A stretch of 6,046 nt of DNA, from contig JAJYAW010000193.1 in NCBI GenBank assembly GCA_021779335.1, positions 1-6,046 of the forward strand. The letters run 5' to 3'. The notes beneath the pieces were generated by a model that was given only the letters and a program-made list of their open reading frames with translations, did no database searches and was not told where the DNA came from. The first letter of the stretch is position 1; the number at the start of each line of letters is the position of its first letter. Positions 1 to 4,907 of the stretch are shown piece by piece. Both the position numbers and the translations under genes were made by a program. This DNA is from Myxococcales bacterium (GTDB taxonomy: Bacteria; Myxococcota; Myxococcia; Myxococcales; Anaeromyxobacteraceae).

Positions 1-2
1 GC

Positions 3-689
3 GCGGAGGCGCGCCCGCTGGCCGCGCGGCTGGCGCGGGCCGCCGGCCTGCCGGAGCGGGCCGGGGAGGAGCCGGCGGCGCTGCTGCTCCGGCTCGTCGA
101 GGAGCACTCCGCCGGCAAGACCCTGGCGCCGCCGCTGCTGGTGCTGGACGGGGTGCAGCTCCCCCACCCGACCACCTCCGGCCTCCAGGCCCTGGCCGGC
201 GCCTGCCTGCGCGGGCGCGCCGCCACCCTCCTCCTGTGCGGCGAGCCGGGGCTGGGCGAGGCGCTGGCGCGGACGGGCGGCGACCCGGGCGAGCGGCGGG
301 CGGCCGAGGTGCTCCTCCCGCCGCTCGACCACCACCAGGTGGGCGAGTACGTGCGCGCCTGGCTCCGGGTGGTCCAGCCGCCGGGGGCGCCGGCGCTCAT
401 CTGCTCGCCGGACGCCCTCCTGCTGCTGGCCTGGCGCTCCGGCGGCGTGCTGGAGCGGATCAACCTGCTGGCCGAGAACATGCTCCTCCTGGCCGCGTCG
501 GAGCGGCGCCGCACGGTGACCTCCTGGGACGCCTGGGCGGCCGCCGACCGGGAGCGCTGGTACGACGCCAGGAGGCCGGTGCTGCCGGCGCGGACGCCGG
601 GGTGGCCCTCCGGCGAGGCGGTGGCGGCCCTCGACGCCTGCCGGCGCGCCGCGGGGCTGCCGCCCTGGCCGCGCGGGAGGCCGGGATGA
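3..689 (+). CDS. ExeA/GspA-like AAA ATPase, C-terminal part (5'-truncated by window)
   Basis: The frame is open from the window's first bases to TGA at 687-689, giving 228 visible residues, so the start and the Walker A loop lie outside. Visible in order are a Walker B-like strand (LLVLDGVQLPH, nt 135-167), a sensor-I-like strand (LLLCGEPGL), and the segment LPPLDHHQVGEYVRAWL, which resembles the 'L.PL...E...YI...L' signature of this family. SGGVLERINLLAEN then resembles the sensor-II/lid motif 'SGG.PR.IN.L' of ExeA/GspA-type secretion ATPases. Family members usually have D-E after the hydrophobic Walker B strand; here it is D-G, so the catalytic glutamate seems to be missing. The usual 'GQP.L' is also altered to GEPGL, and the lid arginine position reads 'GGVLERIN'. 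I infer a diverged ATPase, possibly one that binds nucleotide but hydrolyses it weakly. Its substrate or partner cannot be told from this fragment. It is 106 bases upstream of the next gene on the same strand, so a functional link is uncertain. Confidence 0.8.
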   Translation, partial: AEARPLAARLARAAGLPERAGEEPAALLLRLVEEHSAGKTLAPPLLVLDGVQLPHPTTSGLQALAGACLRGRAATLLLCGEPGLGEALARTGGDPGERRAAEVLLPPLDHHQVGEYVRAWLRVVQPPGAPALICSPDALLLLAWRSGGVLERINLLAENMLLLAASERRRTVTSWDAWAAADRERWYDARRPVLPARTPGWPSGEAVAALDACRRAAGLPPWPRGRPG

Positions 690-764
690 CGGGGCGGGGC
701 GGGCTAGGATGCGGGGCGCGCGCGACGGCGCGGCGGCCCGTCGAGGTGGCCGGGTGTGGTGCGA

Positions 765-782
765 GGGCCCGCGGTCGGGCCC
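765..782 (+). other. Small GC hairpin abutting a ribosome binding site
   Basis: GGGCCC at 765-770 and again at 777-782 (self-complementary hexamers) can pair with a 6-base loop. The stem ends directly against the AGGAGGAG Shine-Dalgarno sequence at 783-790 of the first Roadblock gene. This could modulate translation, but a 6-bp GC stem is easily found by chance in DNA this rich in GC. The rest of the 690-795 gap shows no convincing -35/-10 pair. Confidence 0.3.
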
Positions 783-790
783 AGGAGGAG
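783..790 (+). promoter_or_regulatory. Ribosome binding site deciding the start of the first Roadblock gene
   Basis: AGGAGGAG lies 5-7 bases before ATG 796. It favours that start over an in-frame ATG at 709, whose extra 29 residues are Arg/Gly/Ala-rich and unlike the folded domain that follows. Confidence 0.8.
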
Positions 791-795
791 TCCAG

Positions 796-1119
796 ATGGC
801 GCAGCTCGACGTGATGGCGAAGTTCCAGGGTGTGAAGGGGGTCGTCCTCGGTGATCTGGACGGCGCCTTCCTGGACTCGGTGCGGGAGCCCAACGGAGAG
901 TCGATCGCCGCCGAGATGGGCTTCCTGAGCAGCTCGCTCAAGGAGGCCGGCGAGGCGCTGGGCCTCGGGGTGCTCGGCACGGTGGCGCTGGCCGGACCGG
1001 TGCACGCCTCGCTCGTGGTGGTGCGTGGCCAGACCGTCATCACGGCGCGCGTCGAGCCGGTCAAGGCGCTGCCGCTGGTGGAGAAGTCGGTGGAGACCTC
1101 GTTCCAGGAGCTGACCTGA
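796..1119 (+). CDS. Roadblock/LC7 domain protein, single domain
   Basis: This 107-residue protein is almost exactly one Roadblock/LC7 domain in length. An N-terminal helix leads into a strand-turn-strand (VKGVVLGDLDGAFLDSV, residues 13-29) with the family's 'G..G.....DG..L.S' look. A central helix follows (about 38-58), then two strands around GPVHASLVVVRGQTVITARV (67-86) and a final amphipathic helix (about 90-105). Roadblock proteins are cytosolic homodimers or heterodimers; the bacterial example MglB is a GTPase-activating and positioning partner of the Ras-like GTPase MglA. I assign the family but not MglB itself, because no GTPase gene adjoins it. ATG 796 has a strong Shine-Dalgarno. The gene ends one base before the next start, so the two are almost certainly co-translated and their products may form a heterodimer (inference). 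Confidence 0.83.
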   Translation: MAQLDVMAKFQGVKGVVLGDLDGAFLDSVREPNGESIAAEMGFLSSSLKEAGEALGLGVLGTVALAGPVHASLVVVRGQTVITARVEPVKALPLVEKSVETSFQELT

Positions 1120-1120
1120 C

Positions 1121-1927
1121 ATGGAGAACACGCTCCAGAGCCTTCTCGATCTGGCCGGCGTCAACGCGGCCGTGGTGTACGACGGCGCCGGCCGCCTGGT
1201 GGCGCAGCGGGGCAAGGCGGTCTACGACCGCGGCCTCTGCGAGCAGGTGGGGGGCCCCATCTCCAGGGCGGTCGACTCCATCCAGCTGCAGCACGAGGAC
1301 TGGGAGGCCGTCACCGCCCGCTTCGGCGACGGCACCCTCCTGCTGCGCAGCCTGGGCGACGTGGCCGGCGCCTCCTACGTGCTGGCGGTGGTGGCCGACG
1401 CCACGCTCAACCCGGCCTTCGCGGCGGTGGCCATCCGGGTGGCCGCCATCAAGCTGAAGAAGCTGCTCGGCGGCGCGGCCTCGCTGCCGGGGCTGTCGGC
1501 CCTGCACAGCTCGCTGGGCTCGTCGGTGGGGCCGCCCGGGCCGGGCGGCTCCCAGCTGGGCGCGGCGCGCGGGCCGGGCTCCTCGCAGCTCTACCCCCCC
1601 GGGGCGCACCCGGCCTCCGGCTCGCGACCGGCCATGGCCAGCTCGGGCCTGAGCTGGTCGAAGACCGGGGGCTCCAGCCCCTCGTCGGTGGCGGCCTCGG
1701 ACCCGGCCGCCTCGGCCTGGCTGACGCGCGCCTCCAAGGAGCTGGCCCGCCACGTCGGCCCCATGGCCAAGGTCTACGTGGAGGAGGCGGTGCGGCGCCT
1801 CTGCGCCGACGCGACCTTCTCGCTGGCGCACGGCCCGGCCCTGGCCGAGGAGCTGTCCGGGCAGGTCGAGGATCCCAAGGATCGGACCGCCTTCCTCCAG
1901 GCGCTGGGGGCGGGCAAGGCGAAGTGA
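1121..1927 (+). CDS. Roadblock/LC7-like domain protein with low-complexity linker and C-terminal helical domain
   Basis: The protein has 268 residues in three parts. Residues 1-115 look like a second Roadblock/LC7 domain: LAGVNAAVVYDGAGRLVAQR near the N-terminus, a strand-rich middle (GTLLLRSLGD, YVLAVVADATLNPAF) and a closing helix ending in IKLKKLL. Residues 117-197 are a Gly/Ser/Pro/Ala linker containing 'SQL' twice, expected to be flexible. Residues 198-262 form a compact helical domain with the core ELARHVGPMAKVYVEEAV (207-224). It resembles a small C-terminal domain I recall from signalling proteins such as bacterial Ser/Thr kinases ('LA..IGP.A...V..A', of the DUF8082 type); that assignment is from memory. 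ATG 1121 has AGGAG at 1106-1110, inside the end of the preceding gene. The architecture suggests an adaptor: the Roadblock end dimerises, perhaps with the neighbouring protein, while the tail docks elsewhere. No catalytic motif is visible. Confidence 0.85.
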   Translation: MENTLQSLLDLAGVNAAVVYDGAGRLVAQRGKAVYDRGLCEQVGGPISRAVDSIQLQHEDWEAVTARFGDGTLLLRSLGDVAGASYVLAVVADATLNPAFAAVAIRVAAIKLKKLLGGAASLPGLSALHSSLGSSVGPPGPGGSQLGAARGPGSSQLYPPGAHPASGSRPAMASSGLSWSKTGGSSPSSVAASDPAASAWLTRASKELARHVGPMAKVYVEEAVRRLCADATFSLAHGPALAEELSGQVEDPKDRTAFLQALGAGKAK

Positions 1928-1930
1928 CGT

Positions 1931-1959
1931 CGGGCGCCGGGCGAGCCGGTCGGCGCCCG
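1931..1959 (+). terminator. GC-rich hairpin after the second Roadblock gene
   Basis: CGGGCGCCG at 1931-1939 is perfectly complementary to CGGCGCCCG at 1951-1959, with an 11-base loop; a flanking G-U pair could extend it. It starts three bases after the stop codon. No T-run follows, so it may be an attenuator, an mRNA 3' stabiliser or a weak terminator that sets the Roadblock and Cache genes at different levels. The rest of the 1928-2006 spacer holds only the next gene's ribosome binding site (GGGAGA, 1995-2000). Confidence 0.4.
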
Positions 1960-2006
1960 GCGGTCGAGGCTGACGGCAACCCTCAACGGAAGCTGGGAGA
2001 CAGGCG

Positions 2007-2930
2007 ATGTCCATCGTACTCGCGGTCCGAAGCAGGCTGAGCGTCAAGATCTCGCTGAAGCTGGCGGGCGTGCTGCTGGTGCTGACGGCGGGCGCCGCGG
2101 CCATCATCACGGTGCGGCAGACCAGGCAGATGGAGGCGCTGACGCTGGAGAAGGCCAAGCTGGCGGCCGCCACCGGCGCCCGCGAGTGGGGCGACACCTT
2201 CGACAACGCCATCGACAGCGGCCAGCTCAGCGTGGCCGACGTGTTCGACCGCAACTACCGCGAGATCAAGGGCTGGAACTGGGGGAAGAACGCGAAGTAC
2301 CACACCCGGTACGACAGCTTCACCGACCGGGCGGTGCTGGTCTTCCAGGACAAGTTCCTCGACCAGGAGGACTTCATCTTCGCGGTGGGCGTCGACGAGA
2401 ACGGCTACCTGCCGACCCACAACACCATCTTCCAGCGGCCGCTGACCGGCGTGCCGGAGCAGGACCTGGCCGGCAACCGCACCAAGCGCATCTTCGACGA
2501 CCAGGGCGCCGGGCTGCCCGCCGCCAAGAACACCGAGCCGTTCCTGGTGACCGACTACCGGCGCGACACCGGCGAGCGGCTCTGGGACGTCTCCAGCCCC
2601 ATCTTCGTGAAGGGCAAGCACTGGGGCGGCTTCCGCATCGGCGTGTCCCGCGTCCGCATCGCGGCCCACCAGCGCGAGCTGCTCCTCACCCTCATCCCCA
2701 TCTTCGCGATCTTCGCGCTCGTCACCATCCTCACCGTGTTCCTGGTGGTGCAGCGGGCCATCCGGCCGGTGGTGGCCCTCACCGCCGCGGCCGAGGCCAT
2801 CAGCGTCGGCGACGGGCTCGACACCCCCATCAAGTCGGACGAAGTGGACGAGATCGGCCACCTCACCAAGGCGGTGGAGCGGCTCCGCGTCAGCATGCGG
2901 GCGGCCATGAGCCGCCTCACCGGCCAGTAG
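2007..2930 (+). CDS. Membrane Cache-HAMP sensor protein lacking an output domain
   Basis: This 307-residue protein has the layout of a chemoreceptor or sensor-kinase front half. A first membrane helix spans about 15-35, an extracytoplasmic Cache-like ligand domain about 36-215, and a second membrane helix about 226-248. A HAMP linker fills about 249-301, with its conserved proline in AIRPVVAL and the DEIG motif at 281-284. The Cache part carries motifs common in methyl-accepting chemotaxis proteins: VDENGYLPTHN (129-139), GNRTKRIFDD (156-165), RRDTGE (185-190) and GKHWGGFRIG (203-212). The protein ends six residues after HAMP, with no kinase, cyclase or MCP signalling domain and no trace of one in the next frame, since TAG is followed at once by the next gene's ribosome binding site. 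ATG 2007 has GGGAGA six bases upstream. It probably relays ligand binding through HAMP helices to a separate cytosolic partner (inference). The ligand is unknown. Confidence 0.92.
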   Translation: MSIVLAVRSRLSVKISLKLAGVLLVLTAGAAAIITVRQTRQMEALTLEKAKLAAATGAREWGDTFDNAIDSGQLSVADVFDRNYREIKGWNWGKNAKYHTRYDSFTDRAVLVFQDKFLDQEDFIFAVGVDENGYLPTHNTIFQRPLTGVPEQDLAGNRTKRIFDDQGAGLPAAKNTEPFLVTDYRRDTGERLWDVSSPIFVKGKHWGGFRIGVSRVRIAAHQRELLLTLIPIFAIFALVTILTVFLVVQRAIRPVVALTAAAEAISVGDGLDTPIKSDEVDEIGHLTKAVERLRVSMRAAMSRLTGQ

Positions 2931-2950
2931 GCCACGAAGGGAGATCGACC

Positions 2951-3589
2951 ATGACCACCACCATCCGGCGGTACAGCCTGTTCCTCGCCCTGGCGGCCGC
3001 GCTGTCGCCCGCGCCGTCGACGGCCGCCGAGCCCCGCGCCCGGGGCGAGGCCGCCAGCGACGCCCTGACGGCCCAGGATCGCGAGATGCTCGGCCTGGCG
3101 CAGGACTTCGCGCGGCGCGCCAGCGACGCCATGGAGGCCTGGATCGCCAACAAGGAGGTGACCCGGGAGAAGCTCTTCGCCTCCCTCTACTACCCGATCG
3201 CCAAGACCGACCCGCCCAAGTTCACCACCGACTGGGACAAGCTCTCGGATCGGGACATCCAGGCCATCGAGGAGGCGGTGCTGGTGAAGTCGCCCACCAT
3301 CGTCTTCGCGGTGCTGGTGGACCGGAACGGCTACCTGCCCACCCACGACCAGCGCTACTCGCTGCCGCTCACCGGCAACCTGGCCAGCGATCTCGTCAAC
3401 AACCGGACCAAGCGCATCTTCAACGACAGGACCGGCCTGGCGGCGGCCCGCAGCGAGGCGCCGTTCCTGGTGCAGCGCTACCAGCGCGACACCGGCGAGA
3501 ACATGGTCGACCTCTCGGTGCCGGTCATGGTGGGCGGCGTCCACTGGGGGGCGGTGCGCATCGGCTACCGCCTGGTCGAGACCCGGTAG
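2951..3589 (+). CDS. Exported stand-alone Cache domain protein, paralogue of the preceding sensor
   Basis: This 212-residue protein begins with a signal peptide: basic TTTIRR, hydrophobic YSLFLALAAALS, then an Ala-rich cleavage region near residues 24-26. One Cache-like domain of about 180 residues follows. There is no second membrane helix and no lipobox cysteine, so the mature protein should be soluble in the periplasm. By hand alignment a little over half of residues 116-207 match residues 122-213 of the preceding protein, with a one-residue gap. Shared blocks are NGYLPTH, PLTG, NRTKRIF, PFLV, RDTGE, HWG and RIG. The gene follows by 20 bases with AAGGGAG at 2937-2943 before ATG 2951. Tandem duplication followed by loss of the membrane and HAMP parts is the simplest origin. 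It could be a co-receptor, a ligand scavenger or a heterodimer partner of the membrane sensor; nothing here separates these options. A longer reading upstream in this frame only shadows the preceding gene. Confidence 0.9.
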   Translation: MTTTIRRYSLFLALAAALSPAPSTAAEPRARGEAASDALTAQDREMLGLAQDFARRASDAMEAWIANKEVTREKLFASLYYPIAKTDPPKFTTDWDKLSDRDIQAIEEAVLVKSPTIVFAVLVDRNGYLPTHDQRYSLPLTGNLASDLVNNRTKRIFNDRTGLAAARSEAPFLVQRYQRDTGENMVDLSVPVMVGGVHWGAVRIGYRLVETR

Positions 3590-3603
3590 GAGCCTCGGGC
3601 GCG

Positions 3604-3634
3604 GCCCGGGCGGGGGGTCAGCCCCGGCCCGGGC
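3604..3634. terminator. Strong hairpin between convergent genes, possible bidirectional terminator
   Basis: GCCCGGG at 3604-3610 pairs with CCCGGGC at 3628-3634. Inside it CGGGG (3611-3615) can pair with CCCC plus G (3622-3627, one G bulged), leaving a loop of about six bases. It fills most of the 49-base gap between the stop at 3589 (+) and the stop at 3639 (-), where a shared terminator is expected. Neither side has a T-run, as is common in very GC-rich genomes. Confidence 0.6.
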
Positions 3635-3638
3635 TCCG

Positions 3639-4028
3639 CTACGGCGTCGCGGCGCTGGGCGGCGCCGGCAGGAGCCGCGCCACCACCTCGAGCAGGTCTG
3701 CCACACCGAACGGCTTGCCGAGCACCGCGTCCACCGGCAGGAGGGCGCGGGCTGGCGCGGGGGCCACCCCGGAGACCAGGACGACCTTGAGCGGCGCCAG
3801 GCGCGGGTCCCGTCGCAGGGTCGCCACCAGCTCGCCGCCGCTCATGCCCGGCATCATCATGTCGATGAGGACCACGTCCGGCAGGGGGTCGCGGGCCAGG
3901 GCGGCGAGCGCCAGGCTCCCGCTGGCGACCGCCTCGACCGGGTAGCCCTCCAGCTCCAGGGCCTCGGCGATGTTCTCGCGCAGGGCGTCGTTGTCGTCGA
4001 CGACCAGGATCCGGCGGGTCGGTGGCAC
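3639..4028 (-). CDS. Single-domain response regulator (CheY-like receiver)
   Basis: This 129-residue protein is a bare receiver domain. The acidic pocket is in ILVVDDND (D11, D12), the phospho-acceptor is D56 in VLIDMMMPGMSG, the switch serine is S86 in VVLVSG, and the conserved lysine is K105 in GKPF. All residues needed for phosphorylation are present, and no DNA-binding or enzymatic domain follows. It should act as a phospho-relay or protein-binding switch in the cytosol. The start must be GTG 4028: an in-frame TGA lies only four codons upstream and no other good start precedes VVDD. Its ribosome binding site is weak (GAAG about nine bases upstream). The gene is convergent with the exported Cache gene and no histidine kinase adjoins it, so its kinase is elsewhere. 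The 92 bases separating it from the divergent small membrane protein gene (4029-4120) show no clear promoter. Confidence 0.93.
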   Translation of the reverse strand: MPPTRRILVVDDNDALRENIAEALELEGYPVEAVASGSLALAALARDPLPDVVLIDMMMPGMSGGELVATLRRDPRLAPLKVVLVSGVAPAPARALLPVDAVLGKPFGVADLLEVVARLLPAPPSAATP

Positions 4029-4120
4029 GCGCCCGCTTCAATAGCGCCGAACGCCCCGGCCGGGCAACCCATCGCGGCGGCCGGCGTGGAATATCCGCGC
4101 CGCCGGGGCGTAGGGAGGAC

Positions 4121-4327
4121 ATGTTCACGTTCCTCCTCTGGCTCCTCCTCCTGGCCCTGTCCTGGCCACTGGCGCTGCTGGCCCTGGTGCTCTACCCGCT
4201 CGTCTGGCTCCTCCTCCTGCCGTTCCGGCTGGTCGGGATCGCCGTGGACGGCGTGTTCGGGCTGCTCCGGGCGGTGCTGCTCCTGCCGGCCCGCGTCCTG
4301 GGAGGGCCGCGGGCCCTGCGCGGCTGA
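4121..4327 (+). CDS. Small leucine-rich membrane protein, function unknown
   Basis: This is a 68-residue, very hydrophobic protein. A long membrane stretch covers about residues 3-35, with prolines at 16, 26 and 34. A basic residue and a second amphipathic or hydrophobic stretch (VGIAVDGVFGLLRAVLLL) follow, then an Arg-rich tail. It could form one or two membrane helices or a hairpin. I have a general impression that short proteins with a 'YPLVWLLLLPFRL' core occur in other proteobacteria, but I cannot name a family or role. ATG 4121 has AGGGAGG at 4112-4118, close to the start. Earlier in-frame starts would run into the divergent regulator gene. The coding sequence contains an exact 15-base direct repeat (4139-4153 and 4205-4219), each copy encoding W-L-L-L-L. 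It is convergent with the hemerythrin gene, 28 bases apart. Confidence 0.72.
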   Translation: MFTFLLWLLLLALSWPLALLALVLYPLVWLLLLPFRLVGIAVDGVFGLLRAVLLLPARVLGGPRALRG

Positions 4328-4355
4328 GCGGCCGACCAGCCCCGGACCGCGGCCT

Positions 4356-4796
4356 TCAGGAGGGGCGGCGGCCGTCGGTGCGGCGCCGCCCGGCCGGCGG
4401 CGCCTTGCGCCGCGCCAGGTGGTGGCCCAGGGGCACGTCGTTCGCGGCGATGTGGAAGCGGAGCCACTCCGGCAGCCGGACGCGCAGCCACTCGCCGACG
4501 AGGGGCGAGGGGCCGTGGGCCCTCAGCTCGCAGCGCAGCTGCTCCAGGTCGGCCAGGAAGACCTCGTGCGCCACCCGGTGGCGACCCCGCTCCGGGTACA
4601 GGGTCTCCTCCATGAGGGCCTCCTCCCGGGTGGTGTGGGTCATCATCGCGTCGGAGAAGTCGGCCACGGCCTGCTCCACCGCCGCCGCCGACCCGGACGC
4701 CATGGCGGCGCGGGCCTCCTCCAGCAGGTCGAGGAGGCCCGCGTGCTGCCGGTCCAGCTCCTCGTGGTGCAGCGTCAGCTCTGGGGCCAAGGCCAC
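4356..4796 (-). CDS. Hemerythrin-domain protein (bacteriohemerythrin-like)
   Basis: From GTG 4796 the product is 146 residues. All seven ligands of a di-iron hemerythrin centre can be placed: H18 (LDRQH), H54 and E58 (HTTRE), H73 and H77 (HRVAH), and H115 and D120 (HIAAND). They follow the usual four-helix order, with the common YP turn after the second helix (LYPERGRHR). Such proteins reversibly bind O2, and in bacteria are linked to oxygen storage, sensing, delivery or protection of oxygen-sensitive enzymes. The protein looks cytosolic; the last 20 residues are a basic tail that is probably disordered. The start is set by GGGAGGAGGG six bases upstream. A TTG 19 codons further upstream is in frame but would add a Pro/Arg/Gly-rich stretch with no ribosome binding site. 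It lies downstream of the rhomboid gene on the same strand after a 111-base gap that has its own possible promoter. Confidence 0.93.
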   Translation of the reverse strand: MALAPELTLHHEELDRQHAGLLDLLEEARAAMASGSAAAVEQAVADFSDAMMTHTTREEALMEETLYPERGRHRVAHEVFLADLEQLRCELRAHGPSPLVGEWLRVRLPEWLRFHIAANDVPLGHHLARRKAPPAGRRRTDGRRPS

Positions 4797-4802
4797 GTTC
4801 AG

Positions 4803-4812
4803 CCCTCCTCCC
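4803..4812 (-). promoter_or_regulatory. Ribosome binding site of the hemerythrin gene
   Basis: On the minus strand this reads GGGAGGAGGG, six bases before GTG 4796. It is the strongest Shine-Dalgarno in the window and decides the GTG start. Confidence 0.75.
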
Positions 4813-4823
4813 GGGCGGGCGCG

Positions 4824-4853
4824 ATTCTCACCTCGACGCCGAGGCGGGCTCAA
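4824..4853 (-). promoter_or_regulatory. Possible sigma70-type promoter for the hemerythrin gene
   Basis: On the minus strand TTGAGC (4853-4848) is followed after 18 bases by GAGAAT (4829-4824). Each hexamer matches four of six consensus positions. Transcription would start near 4817, giving a leader of about 20 bases that just includes the ribosome binding site. It fits the gap well but is weak evidence alone. Confidence 0.32.
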
Positions 4854-4881
4854 GTCCCTTGGACGGTGGGCGCGCGGACGC

Positions 4882-4902
4882 CCGAGCGGGCGCGGGGCTC
4901 GG
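4882..4902 (-). terminator. Weak hairpin just after the rhomboid stop codon
   Basis: CCGAGC (4882-4887) and GCTCGG (4897-4902) form a 6-bp stem with a 9-base loop, beginning six bases past the rhomboid stop. No T-run follows on the minus strand. It may terminate rhomboid transcription before the hemerythrin gene, but it is short for such GC-rich DNA. Confidence 0.28.
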
Positions 4903-4907
4903 CCCGG

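Noticed and set aside
709..795. Upstream in-frame ATG at 709 for the first Roadblock protein
   Set aside because: The extra 29 residues are Arg/Gly-rich and unlike the domain, the ATG lacks a proper ribosome binding site, and ATG 796 has AGGAGGAG at ideal spacing. TAGGAT at 705-710 was considered as a -10 box but has no -35 partner.
460..1215. 251-codon minus-strand open frame across the ATPase end and the first Roadblock gene
   Set aside because: It has an Arg/Pro/His-rich composition and no motifs, and it overlaps two genes supported by family motifs.
1061..2254. 397-codon open frame on the minus strand opposite both Roadblock genes
   Set aside because: Its product is low-complexity Arg/Gly/Ala/Pro-rich with no domain motif, and it crosses recognisable plus-strand genes. 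Stops are rare in such GC-rich DNA, so long antisense frames are expected.
1983..3706. Two long overlapping minus-strand open frames (1983-2861 and 2555-3706) opposite the Cache genes
   Set aside because: They mirror the conserved Cache and HAMP genes, lack family motifs and have no good ribosome binding site. The plus-strand proteins are clearly real.
4023..4037. TGGCACG sigma54-like -24 element on the plus strand before the small membrane protein gene
   Set aside because: The GC of a -12 element falls one base out of the required spacing and the surrounding bases do not match. It also lies over the start codon of the regulator.
3565..4128. 187-codon minus-strand frame overlapping the response regulator
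   Set aside because: It is a frame-shifted shadow rich in Arg/Pro/Gly; the receiver motifs are all in the 3639-4028 frame.
4797..4853. TTG start at 4853 extending the hemerythrin protein by 19 residues
   Set aside because: The extension is Pro/Arg/Gly-rich with no ribosome binding site, while GTG 4796 has a near-perfect one and leads straight into the first hemerythrin helix.
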